The notes under the pieces: model-generated
What the model saw: only the letters and a program-made list of their open reading frames with translations
Database searches by the model: none
Told to the model about the DNA's origin: nothing
Program-made: the position numbers and the translations under genes
In this document: positions 32,848 to 43,300 of the stretch, piece by piece
How the letters are laid out: each line of letters opens with the position of its first letter
How positions within the stretch are numbered: position 1 is the stretch's first letter
Source of the DNA: Firmicutes bacterium AM55-24TS
Lineage (GTDB): Bacteria; Bacillota; Clostridia; UBA1381
Assembly (NCBI GenBank): GCA_003460745.1
Contig: QTVU01000005.1
Span: 1-64,000 of the forward strand
Reading direction: 5' to 3'
Length of the DNA: 64,000 nucleotides

Positions 32848-34308
32848 TTATTCTGCTTTTACATACCGTCCCGCAAAATATACATTTCCGCTATCGTCCA
32901 ATATGTAATATGTAAACGGTTTATCGGCTTTAAATTCTATTGGTTCTTCCGACCGATAACCTGATATTTTAGTGATAATCACAGTTGCGGCAGCCGCCTC
33001 TGTTCCCTTTTCATCAACATCTATCATTGCTTTTTGCAGAATAGCCTCAATTATCATGCGTTCGGGATAATTTTTAAGCATTAAGCTGAAATCAGCATTT
33101 TGGTAATCAAAAGCCTTTTCTATTCCCATATTTTTAAGTATGTTTACGTAGTCTATCGAATATTCAGCTTTAATTTTCGGCAATGTCACCTCAACCAACT
33201 TGCTTGTCATTTTCCCATTATGAATATCGTTAAGAATATTTTTAGTGTCCCCTAAAACAACAACCATACTTAGTCCGTTTTCATATGGCAATTTTACGGC
33301 TTTAGTGTCACCGTTCTCATAATATTGAAAATCTGCCGCTTGATGCATAAAATCAATTTCCGATTTATCACCGTTTATATCGGTGAAAGTTTCTTTATAT
33401 GTACCCTCTTTTTCAAATTTATTTACCCAATCCGCTTTCATATAAATCGCATTTACAAGTGCACATACATAACCTCTGTTTTCTTCAGAAAGCATATTTG
33501 TTATTTTGCCGTTCGTCTGTTTTTCTACCCATTCATTTACCTTTTCAATACTGTCATCGTTCGTAACCGATTGAGCAGTTCCTTGATAGTCGCTTTGTAT
33601 TTTCTTTTGATAGTCATCGGCAAAATAAGCATTTTTTCCGCTGTCCTTGTTAAACCATATTGAATTTGCTATGTCCACACCCTTATTTTTGTTATCGGTT
33701 ATTATTTGACTGTATAAGCTTGTGTTCGGTGAATTAAATACTTTGGTTATTTCTTGTTTTGTGTCCCCTACTGCACCCTCCGACACCATCATCATTGCCA
33801 TTTCAAGCGAAAACGGAGATATAACATAGTTTTCGTCCTTAGGCAGATTTTCCATAAGTTTTTGCGTGTAGTATTCATTGTACTTGTGAGGTGCTATTGT
33901 AACAGTTTTAGTGTCCCCATTCCAATCCACATTACAGTCAAGTGCCTCCGATACCGCTCTTAGCGGTACAAGTGTGCGGTCATCTGTAATTACGGGTGCT
34001 GTGTCAAGGCTCACTTTTTTGTCATTAACCGTCATTTCATTACTGCCGATTTCCAAACCTATTGTGTTGCCGTCATTTTTCGCCGTTATAATCTGCTTGC
34101 CGTCAATGTCGGTATAATCAACACTGCAATTAAGTTCTTCAAATATCGCACGCATCGGTACAAGAACACGATCGTTCTGTATTATCGGTGCAACGTCAAA
34201 ATCCATAGCTTGACCGTTTAGCATAACTGTTATGTTTTCATCTGCCAATGCCGTAGACGTTGACATTACCGCCGTCAATGACAATATTATCGGTATCATC
34301 TTTTTCAT
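32848..34308 (-). CDS. Exported serpin with N-terminal copper-amine-oxidase-like stalk domain
   Basis: 486 residues: signal peptide (MKKMIPIILSLTAVMSTSTA), a two-unit stalk domain (residues 26-137: APIIQNDRVLVPMRAIFEEL; APVITDDRTLVPLRAVSEAL), then a serpin fold (residues about 145-486: NYVISPFSLEMAMMMVSEGA, IANSIWFNKD, NGKITNMLSEEN, KADWVNKFEKEGTYKETF, AVKLPYENGLSMVVVLGD). The reactive-loop hinge VDEKGTEAAAATVIITKISG is of the inhibitory type (small residues P12-P9), and the breach PFTYYILDDSGNVYFAGRYV is kept. It is probably a surface-exposed protease inhibitor. Eighteen bp after the 592-residue gene, likely one transcript. Confidence 0.93.
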   Translation of the reverse strand: MKKMIPIILSLTAVMSTSTALADENITVMLNGQAMDFDVAPIIQNDRVLVPMRAIFEELNCSVDYTDIDGKQIITAKNDGNTIGLEIGSNEMTVNDKKVSLDTAPVITDDRTLVPLRAVSEALDCNVDWNGDTKTVTIAPHKYNEYYTQKLMENLPKDENYVISPFSLEMAMMMVSEGAVGDTKQEITKVFNSPNTSLYSQIITDNKNKGVDIANSIWFNKDSGKNAYFADDYQKKIQSDYQGTAQSVTNDDSIEKVNEWVEKQTNGKITNMLSEENRGYVCALVNAIYMKADWVNKFEKEGTYKETFTDINGDKSEIDFMHQAADFQYYENGDTKAVKLPYENGLSMVVVLGDTKNILNDIHNGKMTSKLVEVTLPKIKAEYSIDYVNILKNMGIEKAFDYQNADFSLMLKNYPERMIIEAILQKAMIDVDEKGTEAAAATVIITKISGYRSEEPIEFKADKPFTYYILDDSGNVYFAGRYVKAE

Positions 34309-34326
34309 TTTATGTCCCTCCTAACA

Positions 34327-36105
34327 TTACTCTGCTAAATATCCGCCCCATTCGACAACCGTAAATCCTTTACGTTCAAACGGTTTTATCTCCTGTTTCG
34401 GTAAAATGGTGTTTTCGTCCGCTTTTTCGTATACCATAAACACTCTTAAAATCGAATCGGGTTTTGGATTTATTTCAAGTTTTGCCTCATCGGTATAGTC
34501 GTCCTCAGCGAAATAAATTTTATTATATTCGTTTTCTTGTAATTTTGGCGCCCAATATACTATAAATTCGTTATATTCTTTTGGAGTAAGTCCCATTTGG
34601 GAAAGTGTTTCCCGCAAAAATTCGGCACTGTCACTGCCCTTTACGACAAATCCCTCTTTAAAATCAGGCTTAAATGTCGGCATTAACCCCTCCCAGAAAA
34701 GATAGGAATATTCTTTTCCGTCTGAAATTATCGTGCCGTCAGGCTTCGCCGTTACATTCCAACCATTGTTGTATTCGGGATATGTGAAAGTAAATTTGCC
34801 ATCAAGATCAAGTTTAACATTTACCTCTTGTTCCTTTTCGGGATACAGATATATAACGGGTTTTCCGCCTATACCGACACCGGCACAATTTTCCTTTATT
34901 CCCGAAACAAAATTTATAACGTCCTGCTGTTTTTCGGTGCTTTCTGCATAAGCGTATATGTGATAGCTGACTTGGTCGTATTCTACATACGTCTGCATAT
35001 AGTTGTCTTCATTATACAACAGCCATTCCAAATCATTGCCTAAAAATTTGCTTTTAACTTTCTTATATGCCTTATTGCCGTTATACAAATCTGTTTGTTC
35101 ATCTACATCAGATTGCATTTCATCAATGTATAGCAGCGGCACACCTTTTTCATCGGTTTTAGTAACTTTCTTTATTATCCAACCGTATCTGTCATCTCCG
35201 TCCAATCTCACAAAATAACCATTTGGTCTTGCGATTGTCAAATAATCACTGTGAACAGAATTTGCCGAAGTATCAAGTTTTTTGTCACCTGCACTCAACG
35301 TGTCGATTATCTCTTGTGCATTTGTTTTCCACAAATCTTTATCTGTTTTTGCATTTGCTTTTGCATACAATAATATCAAATAATCGTCGCTTGATTTTAC
35401 AAGATATTCAACTCTGTTTTCCTTTTCCGACTTCAATTCGATATACTCAATACCGTTTTGTGTCACCGTATCGCCAACGGTTTCATATTCCAAATTTTCT
35501 GCGTCTTTCTTCAAATCGCCGACAGTTATATATCCCAATTCTTTTGCCACAAAATCTATACCCTCATTACTCAGTTCCAACCAAGTATCGTCACCCCAAA
35601 AGCCGTCGTATACTTTACTGTCACTTTTAATTTTTACTTTTAATCTGCCGTAAAGAATATCGTATTCCGTTTTAGGAATTTCTTTTGAAATTGTAACAGT
35701 TTTAGTGTCCTCGTCCCAATTTACATCATAATCAAATGCTTCCGACACAGCACGAAGCGGTACAAGTGTGCGGTCGTTTACGATTATAGGTGCTGTATCG
35801 AGTTTTATTTTTTGGTTATGTATTTGCATTTCGTCACTGCCGATTACTAAGCCGATTGAGTTATTTTCATTAAGTTTCGCAGTTATAATCTGCCTTCCGT
35901 CAATGTCGGTATAATCAACACTGCAATGAAGTTCTTCAAATATCGCACGCATCGGTACAAGAACACGGTCGTTCTGTATTATCGGTGCAACGTCAAAATC
36001 CATAGCTTGACCGTTTAGCATAACTGTTATGTTTTCATCTGCCAATGCCGTAGACGTTGACATTACCGCCGTCAATAACAATATTATCGGTATAATCTTT
36101 TTCAT
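34327..36105 (-). CDS. Exported stalk-domain protein with C-terminal KPVIYLYP domain (592 aa)
   Basis: Signal peptide and two-unit stalk domain almost identical to the serpin gene's (first 60 residues differ at only a few positions). A middle region of about 260 residues (IKSDSKVYDGFWGDDTWLEL; YVEYDQVSYHIYAYAESTEK) is followed by GGKPVIYLYPEKEQEVNVKL, NGWNVTAKPDGTIISDGKEY, SYLFWEGLMPTF and a closing KGFTVVEWGGYLAE. The KPVIYLYP domain occurs in surface proteins of many bacteria with no function known to me. It starts the stalk-serpin operon. Confidence 0.85.
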   Translation of the reverse strand: MKKIIPIILLLTAVMSTSTALADENITVMLNGQAMDFDVAPIIQNDRVLVPMRAIFEELHCSVDYTDIDGRQIITAKLNENNSIGLVIGSDEMQIHNQKIKLDTAPIIVNDRTLVPLRAVSEAFDYDVNWDEDTKTVTISKEIPKTEYDILYGRLKVKIKSDSKVYDGFWGDDTWLELSNEGIDFVAKELGYITVGDLKKDAENLEYETVGDTVTQNGIEYIELKSEKENRVEYLVKSSDDYLILLYAKANAKTDKDLWKTNAQEIIDTLSAGDKKLDTSANSVHSDYLTIARPNGYFVRLDGDDRYGWIIKKVTKTDEKGVPLLYIDEMQSDVDEQTDLYNGNKAYKKVKSKFLGNDLEWLLYNEDNYMQTYVEYDQVSYHIYAYAESTEKQQDVINFVSGIKENCAGVGIGGKPVIYLYPEKEQEVNVKLDLDGKFTFTYPEYNNGWNVTAKPDGTIISDGKEYSYLFWEGLMPTFKPDFKEGFVVKGSDSAEFLRETLSQMGLTPKEYNEFIVYWAPKLQENEYNKIYFAEDDYTDEAKLEINPKPDSILRVFMVYEKADENTILPKQEIKPFERKGFTVVEWGGYLAE

Positions 36106-36197
36106 TTTATGTTCCTCCTATTTTCCCTTTCGCTATTAATACTTTTCAACGCCTCAAAAAGTTGCAAAAAGTTTATTAAATGTTAAATATTTCTTTT

Positions 36198-36226
36198 ATA
36201 ATATCATAAAAAGACAAAATTTTCAA
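36198..36226 (-). promoter_or_regulatory. Promoter of the KPVIYLYP-serpin operon
   Basis: Minus strand TTGAAA (36221-36226), 17 bp, TATTAT (36198-36203). Confidence 0.7.
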
Positions 36227-36253
36227 GATTATATGTTAATTGTACTGTTTTCT

Positions 36254-36288
36254 AAACAAAAAAGACCTTAACATATTGCTAAGGTCTT
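36254..36288 (-). terminator. Terminator of polC
   Basis: AAGACCTTA-N9-TAAGGTCTT followed on the minus strand by TTTTTTGTTT; begins 6 bp after the stop. Confidence 0.9.
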
Positions 36289-36294
36289 ATATCA

Positions 36295-39200
36295 TCAGTC
36301 AAACAACGACACTTGGTCGGTATCGGGCAAATCATCGAAACAGCCGTTTTCTTCAAGGATATTAAGCGGATTTTTACCTATACCTGTACGAATTCTTAAA
36401 TCTTCGACGTTTCTAAACTCGCCGTTCTTTCTTTCTTCCGTAATGCTTATCGCATCGTTTTCGCTAAGTCCGGGAAGTGCCGAAAGCGGAGGAAGAATAC
36501 CACCCTCAACCTGTCGGAAATCTGTTGCGTGTGATTCGTACAAATCAACAGGCACAAAATTAATTCCTCTTGCGTACATTTCAATACAAATTTCAAGTAT
36601 CGGTATAAGGTTTTCTTCTTTCGGAGTAACCGTTCCGTCCTTTTTCTTTGCGTTGATTGAACGCATTTCTTCACGAACGCGTTCTTCTCCACTCGCCATT
36701 ACCGACGCATCAAAATCGTCCGCACGCACCGTATAATATGCGATATAAAATGCTTCTGGATAATGTACTTTAAAATACGCAATTCGAAATGCCGACATAA
36801 CGTAAGCTGCGGCGTGTGCCTTAGGGAACATATACTTGATTTTTTTACACGACTCAATATACCAATCAGGCACATTATTATCACGCATTTCCTGTTCATA
36901 TTCAGGCGTCAGGCCTTTACCTTTACGCACCATTTCCATTATCTTGAACGAATGTTCTTCTTCAACACCGCACGAAATAAGATAAATCATAATATCGTCA
37001 CGGGCACATATTGAGTGTGACAGGTCACACTTGCCCTCTCTGATTAATTCCTGTGCATTGCCGAGCCACACGTCAGTACCGTGCGAAAGTCCCGAAATTC
37101 TTACAAGTTCAGAGAATGTTGTCGGCTTTGTATCTTCAAGCATTTGACGTACAAACTTTGTACCAAACTCAGGTATTCCGTATGTACCCAAATTTGTACC
37201 TATATCCTTACCCGGAAGTAATTTCAACGCTTTATTTGACGTAAACAAACTCATTGTTTCGGGGTCACCTATCGGAATATCCCGTGCGTGCAGTCCCGTT
37301 ATATCCTCAAGCATTCTTATAACCGTCGGATCATCGTGTCCAAGCTCATCAAGTTTTAAAAGGTTTTGGTCGATTTTATGGTAATCGAAGTGGGTCGTAA
37401 TAATATCCGAATTCGGGTCGTCCGCAGGGTGCTGAACAGGGCAAAATTCATGTATATCATTTTCAAACGGTACAACGATAATTCCGCCGGGGTGCTGTCC
37501 CGACGTACGTTTTACGCCCTCACAGCCTTTTGCAAGTCGTTTCATCTCCGCATTACGCATCACAAGATTTCTCTCCTCGCAATACTTCTTTACATAACCG
37601 AATGCGGTTTTTTCCGCGACAGTACCGATTGTTCCGGCTTTGAAAACCTTGCCCTTGCCGAAGAATGTTTCGGTGTATTTATGGATTACCGGCTGATACA
37701 CGCCCGAAAAGTTAAGGTCTATATCAGGCTCTTTATCGCCCTTAAATCCAAGGAATGTTTCAAACGGAATATCGTGGCCGTCTTTTCTGTACTTCGTTCC
37801 GCATTTCGGACACACCTTATCGGGCAAGTCACACCCCGACAAACCGATTTCGGACTCAATAAACTCTACGTTTTTACAATTCGGGCAAATATAGTGACCT
37901 TGAAGTGAATTAACCTCCGTTATGTCCGACAAATACGCAACAAGCGACGAGCCGACAGAACCACGTGAGCCAACCAAATATCCATCCGCAAGCGAATGAC
38001 GTACAAGCTCCTGTGCAATTCTGTACATAACCGAAAAACCGTAAGTCGTAATCGAATGAAGTTCCTTATCCAGACGTTTCTGCACGATTTCAGGAAGCGG
38101 ATCGCCGTATATTTCCTTTGCTCTCGTTGTCGAGTCGTTTATGATACCCTCTTTCGCACCCTCAATTACAGGCGGACACTTTTTCGCAGGAATCGGTCTG
38201 ACGTCCTCTATCATATCGGCTACAAGGTTTGTGTTTTTTACAACAACCTCATACGCCTTTTCCTTGCCTAAATACTCAAATTCTTTAAGCATTTCTTCCG
38301 TTGTTCTGAAATACAGCGGTGCTTGATTGTCAGCGTCCGAAAATCCTTTGTAATTCATAAGGATTTTTCTGTAATCCGCACCCTCCATATCCATAAAATG
38401 CACGTCACACGTTGCGACAACGGGTTTATTATACTTTTCGCCAAGTGCAACAATACGTCTGTTTAAATTTTGCAAATCTTCGTCCGTATTTACCATAGGG
38501 TGTTTCGGATCGGTTTTCATATACGCATTATTGCCTATCGGCTGAATTTCAAGATAGTCGTAAAAATCAACTATTTCCTTTAATTCCTCGTCACTGTCAC
38601 CGTCTATCATCGCTCTGAAAAGTTCGCCAGCCTCACAAGCCGAACCGAGTATAAGTCCATCGCGTTTTTCTTCAAGCAAACTTCTTGGTATTCTCGGTGT
38701 TCTGAAGAAATATTTCAAATGCGATTCCGAAATCATTTCATAAATATGTCTTAAACCGATTTGATTTTTTGCAAGTATGATAATGTGATACGCTTTATTT
38801 TTCTTTGACGCACTTCTTAAATCAAAAATATCATTGAATGTTTTAAGCTCCGTCTTATCTTCTTCACGAAGTTTTTCTATCATCTTAACGAAAACATCAG
38901 CCGTAGCCTTTGCGTCGTCCACGGCACGGTGATGATTTTCAAGAATAACGTGAAGATGTTTTGTAAGTGTATCAAGTTTAAAATTCGGAAGTTCGGGATA
39001 CATACATCTTGCAAGCATAAGCGTATCAAGGTAGCAGAAATTAAATTCAAAATTATGACGTTCTGCCGCCTTTTTTATAAATCCTATATCGAACGCCGCG
39101 TTATGTGCAACAAGTATGCAATCCTTACAAAACTCAAAAAACTCACCGAGTATTTCTTCGATTTTCGGTGCGTCAGCCACCATACTGTCCGTAATACCGG

Positions 39201-40338
39201 TAAGTTCTACGATATTTTCGGGTATCGGCTGACATGGATTAACGAACGTAGACCACTTATCGACAATCTGACCGTTCACAACCTTTACCGCACCGATTTC
39301 GGTGATATTGTTTTTATCGTTGTGAAGTCCGGTTGTTTCTATATCGAACACGACAAACGGTGAGTCGATATTCTGATTTTCCGCATTATAGACAATCTTC
39401 TTGCTGTCGTCAATCAAATATCCCTCAACACCGTAAAGAATTTTAATTTTTTCATTAAAATTTGACGCTTTCATTGCGTCCGGGAATGACTGAACAACTC
39501 CGTGGTCGGTAACGGCAATCGCCTTATGTCCCCAATAAATTGCTCTGTTGATAAGGTCATTTACGGACGAAACCGCGTCCATCGCCGACATCTGTGTATG
39601 CAGGTGAAGTTCTACACGTTTTTCCGCTGCCTCGTCCATACGAACAGGCGGTTTTTCAATTTCCGCAATGTCGTTAATCATCACAATCGTTTCACCTGCG
39701 TATTGGTCGAACTGTGCCTTACCGCGCGCAACGATATATATACCGCCCCCCTTGACTCCCTTTTTCAATTTTGAAAAAAGCTTGTTAAACGGCTCGTCAT
39801 CTTCCGTTTTTGTAACGAACATTTTCGCCGATATTGAGTCCTCGTTATCGGTAATATCCATTGTTATAAGGTGAAATTCCTTGCCTGTTTTTTTAGATTT
39901 AATATCTCTGTCTTCAACAAAAAATACCTTACCCGAAAATACAACTCTGCCGGAATTGTCGTTAATCGAATGAATTGATATAATATCATCATTAATTGGT
40001 CTGCCGTAAAGCATATCCGAAACATTGGCTTTACCTTTGATTTTCGGGCCTGATGATGCAGACTGCATAGTCCCCTCATGACCGGGTTCGACTTCGTAAA
40101 TCATTACATTTTTATCTTGCTGTTTGATTCTGTTATCAACCCTAACGATTACTTCCGTAAGATTACAAGCCTTTTTCACTTCACTTTCGACCTTCGCCTG
40201 CTGATAAGCGGACGTGTCAGAGCCAAGCAAAATACCTATTTTTCTTCTGTTTTTTGAAACTCTTATTTTTTCTATTTCCAAATCGGCTATATCTTTATCC
40301 GTTATCTTTGGAAACACAACACCAATTTTCGGTTTCAT
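36295..40338 (-). CDS. polC: DNA polymerase III alpha subunit, PolC type
   Basis: 1347 residues. OB domain (NDDIISIHSINDNSGRVVFS), PHP domain (RVELHLHTQMSAMDAVSSVN, HKAIAVTDHGVVQSFPDAM) split by the proofreading exonuclease (FVVFDIETTGLHNDKNNITE, LVAHNAAFDIGFIKKAAERH, HRAVDDAKATADVFVKM), PolC zinc finger (CPNCKNVEFIESEIGLSGCD, VCPKCGTKY), palm (VGSRGSVGSSLVAYLSDITE; GDKEPDIDLNFSG) and HhH region. It is the main replicative polymerase of Bacillota. Shorter than the usual 1430-1450 residues because the N-terminal domain before the OB fold is compact; the start is sound (GAGGAGAAAG upstream). Confidence 0.97.
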   Translation of the reverse strand: MKPKIGVVFPKITDKDIADLEIEKIRVSKNRRKIGILLGSDTSAYQQAKVESEVKKACNLTEVIVRVDNRIKQQDKNVMIYEVEPGHEGTMQSASSGPKIKGKANVSDMLYGRPINDDIISIHSINDNSGRVVFSGKVFFVEDRDIKSKKTGKEFHLITMDITDNEDSISAKMFVTKTEDDEPFNKLFSKLKKGVKGGGIYIVARGKAQFDQYAGETIVMINDIAEIEKPPVRMDEAAEKRVELHLHTQMSAMDAVSSVNDLINRAIYWGHKAIAVTDHGVVQSFPDAMKASNFNEKIKILYGVEGYLIDDSKKIVYNAENQNIDSPFVVFDIETTGLHNDKNNITEIGAVKVVNGQIVDKWSTFVNPCQPIPENIVELTGITDSMVADAPKIEEILGEFFEFCKDCILVAHNAAFDIGFIKKAAERHNFEFNFCYLDTLMLARCMYPELPNFKLDTLTKHLHVILENHHRAVDDAKATADVFVKMIEKLREEDKTELKTFNDIFDLRSASKKNKAYHIIILAKNQIGLRHIYEMISESHLKYFFRTPRIPRSLLEEKRDGLILGSACEAGELFRAMIDGDSDEELKEIVDFYDYLEIQPIGNNAYMKTDPKHPMVNTDEDLQNLNRRIVALGEKYNKPVVATCDVHFMDMEGADYRKILMNYKGFSDADNQAPLYFRTTEEMLKEFEYLGKEKAYEVVVKNTNLVADMIEDVRPIPAKKCPPVIEGAKEGIINDSTTRAKEIYGDPLPEIVQKRLDKELHSITTYGFSVMYRIAQELVRHSLADGYLVGSRGSVGSSLVAYLSDITEVNSLQGHYICPNCKNVEFIESEIGLSGCDLPDKVCPKCGTKYRKDGHDIPFETFLGFKGDKEPDIDLNFSGVYQPVIHKYTETFFGKGKVFKAGTIGTVAEKTAFGYVKKYCEERNLVMRNAEMKRLAKGCEGVKRTSGQHPGGIIVVPFENDIHEFCPVQHPADDPNSDIITTHFDYHKIDQNLLKLDELGHDDPTVIRMLEDITGLHARDIPIGDPETMSLFTSNKALKLLPGKDIGTNLGTYGIPEFGTKFVRQMLEDTKPTTFSELVRISGLSHGTDVWLGNAQELIREGKCDLSHSICARDDIMIYLISCGVEEEHSFKIMEMVRKGKGLTPEYEQEMRDNNVPDWYIESCKKIKYMFPKAHAAAYVMSAFRIAYFKVHYPEAFYIAYYTVRADDFDASVMASGEERVREEMRSINAKKKDGTVTPKEENLIPILEICIEMYARGINFVPVDLYESHATDFRQVEGGILPPLSALPGLSENDAISITEERKNGEFRNVEDLRIRTGIGKNPLNILEENGCFDDLPDTDQVSLFD

Positions 40339-40356
40339 ATAACATCTTTCTCCTCG

Positions 40357-40392
40357 TGATAAAACAGGCTGCCGACATTTGCCGACAGCCTT
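40357..40392 (-). terminator. Terminator of purL
   Basis: On the minus strand GGCTGTCGGC-AAAT-GTCGGCAGCC, 7 bp after the stop; full pairing needs two G-U pairs in that direction (they would be mismatches in the other), then TGTTTTATC. Confidence 0.72.
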
Positions 40393-40398
40393 TTTGTA

Positions 40399-43300
40399 TT
40401 ATTTAAAATATTTAACGCCTGCCTCAAACAGCTTTTGGTCTTTGTTACCGGGAACATTAAACGATACGTTCTTACCGATACGTTCACTGTGTCCCATTTT
40501 ACCAAGCACTCTGCCGTCAGGACTTGTTATACCCTCAATAGCATATACCGAACCGTTTGGATTCCAGTCAATATCATATGTTGCCTTATCTTCAAGGTTT
40601 ACATATTGAGTTGCAATCTGTCCGTTTGCCGCAAGTTCCTTAACCTGTTCTTCCGACGCGATAAATCTACCTTCACCGTGTGAAAGTGCGATTGTATGAA
40701 CATCGCCTGTATTTACATTTGCAAGCCATGGTGACTTGTTTGACGCAATTCTTGTTCTTGCCATACAAGAAACGTGTCTGCCGATTGTGTTAAATGTAAG
40801 TGTCGGTGAATTACTGTCAAGGTCACGAATTTCTCCGTAAGGTACAAGACCAAGCTTTATAAGCGCCTGGAAACCGTTACAGATACCAAGCATTAGACCG
40901 TCACGGTTTTTAAGCATATTCATAACCGCGTCTTTTACAAGCGGATTTCTGAATGCGGTTGCGATAAATTTACCGCTGCCCTCAGGTTCGTCACCGCCTG
41001 AGAAACCGCCCGGAATCATTACGATTTGAGAATTGTTTATTCTCTTTTGCATTTCTTTCATTGAGTAAACAACGTCGTCACCCGTAAGGTTTCTTACAAC
41101 AAATACATCTGCCACAGCACCTGCGTTTTCAAATGCTCTTGCAGTATCGTATTCGCAGTTTGTACCCGGGAATACAGGAATAAATACTCTCGGTTTTGCA
41201 AATTTTTCTGTTGCAACAGTTATATTTCTCTTATCATAGCTGAATGTTTCAGGCTCACTTGTAAAGTGACCTGCTTTTGTAGGGAATACCTTTTCAAGCG
41301 GTTTTTTCCATACTTCAGCCGCCTCGCTAAGCGGAATATTTACTCCGCCTACTGTAAATGCGTCAGAGCCTGTTGTACCGACTGTTACGGCACCGTCAAT
41401 TTCTTCTTCAACTTCAAGTACGATTGAGCCAAGCGGTGCATAGAATAGCATATCATTTGTAAGGTTCTTGTCAAATTCAACACCGATCATATTACCGAAT
41501 GACATTTTTGAAACAGTTTCAACAAGACCGAATCCCTTAACAACGCTTGCCGACAATACTTTGCCGTCAAGAATAAGCTGATGAACTGTGTCATACATTT
41601 TCTTCAATTCGTCAAACTTAGGTAAATCGTTTTCGTCACGTTTAACTGTGAACATAACAAGCTTTGAGCCTGCTTTCTTGATTTCCTGTGAAATAACCTT
41701 ATCAGCCTTTACAGGTGCAACGGCGAATGATGTAAGTGTCGGAGGTACGTCAAGGTCGTTGAACGAACCGCTCATTGAGTCTTTACCGCCGATTGCCGCA
41801 ATGCCTAATGCAAGCTGTGTCTTATATGCGCCAAGCAATGAAGCAAAAGGCTTGCCCCAACGCTTAGGATCGGTTCCAAGTCTTTCAAAGTACTCTTGGA
41901 ATGTAAGATAAATCTTCTTATAATCAGCACCCAACGCAACCGCTTTTGAAACAGATTCAACGATTGCATATGTTGAACCGTGATATTGGCTCCAACTTGA
42001 AAGTTTCGGATTATAACCGAATGTCATAACGGTTGCCGTATTTGTTTCGCCGCCAAGTACAGGAACTTTTGCAGCCATACCGTCTGACGGAGTAAGCTGA
42101 TACTTACCGCCGAACGGCATAAGTACACTGTTTGCACCGATTGTTGAGTCAAACTTTTCACATAGTCCCTTTTGTGAGCATACATTTAGATCTGAAAGTG
42201 TTTCAAGCCACTTTGCCTTTACGTCAGTAACAACTTCTTGCTTAAAGAAACTGTTTTCAGTATCAGGAAGTACAACTTCAATATCCGTATTCTTTGTTGC
42301 ACCGTTTGTGTTAAGAAAATCTCTTGAAATATCGCAGATTGTCTTACCTCTCCAGTTCATAACAAGTCTGTTTTCGTCTGTGACATATGCAACCTTTGTT
42401 GCTTCAAGATTTTCGTTATTTGAATATTCTATAAACTTATCTGAGTCCTCCGCTCTTACAACAACAGCCATTCTTTCCTGTGATTCGCTGATTGCAAGTT
42501 CGGTTCCGTCAAGTCCCTCATACTTTTTAGGAACTTTGTCAAGGTCAATAACAAGTCCGTCCGCAAGCTCACCGATAGCAACCGATACGCCGCCCGCACC
42601 GAAGTCGTTACATCTCTTTATAAGTGTAGTAACTTTTTCATCTCTGAAAAGTCTTTGAATTTTTCTTTCAACAGGAGGATTACCCTTTTGCACTTCACTT
42701 CCGCAAGTAACAACGCTTTCTTCATTATGCGCCTTTGACGAACCTGTTGCACCGCCGATACCGTCACGACCTGTTCTTCCTCCGAGAAGAATAATAACGT
42801 CGCCCTTTGACGGCACTTCACGAATAACGTTCTTCTTTGGTGCCGCACCTATAACCGCACCGATTTCCATTCTCTTTGCAACGTAGCCTTCATCATATAT
42901 TTCCTGAACCTGTCCTGTTGCAAGACCGATTTGGTTACCGTATGAGCTGTAACCTGCCGACGCACCTGTTGTAATCTTTCTCTGCATAAGCTTTCCGGCA
43001 TGTGTATCCTTTAGTGATACTCTCGGATCACCGCTACCGGTTACACGCATAGCTTGATATACATAACTTCTTCCTGAAAGCGGGTCACGAATAGCACCGC
43101 CAAGACAAGTTGCCGCACCGCCGAAAGGCTCGATTTCTGTCGGGTGGTTATGAGTTTCGTTTTTAAACATAATTAGCCATGGCTCGTCCTTGCCGTTTAC
43201 GTCAACATCAACAACGATTGAACAAGCATTGATTTCTTCCGATTCATCAATTTCTTTTAAAAGACCTTGCTTTTTAAGCTGCTTAACTATGATTGTTGCC

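Noticed and set aside
37366..37908. Rightward 180-residue open frame
   Set aside because: It lies wholly antisense inside polC; no start signal and no recognisable domain.
36295..40338. PolC truncated by a frameshift at the N-terminus
   Set aside because: The protein is about 90 residues short, but only 60 bp separate it from purL, a good ribosome-binding site precedes its ATG, and no missing sequence is found in another frame.
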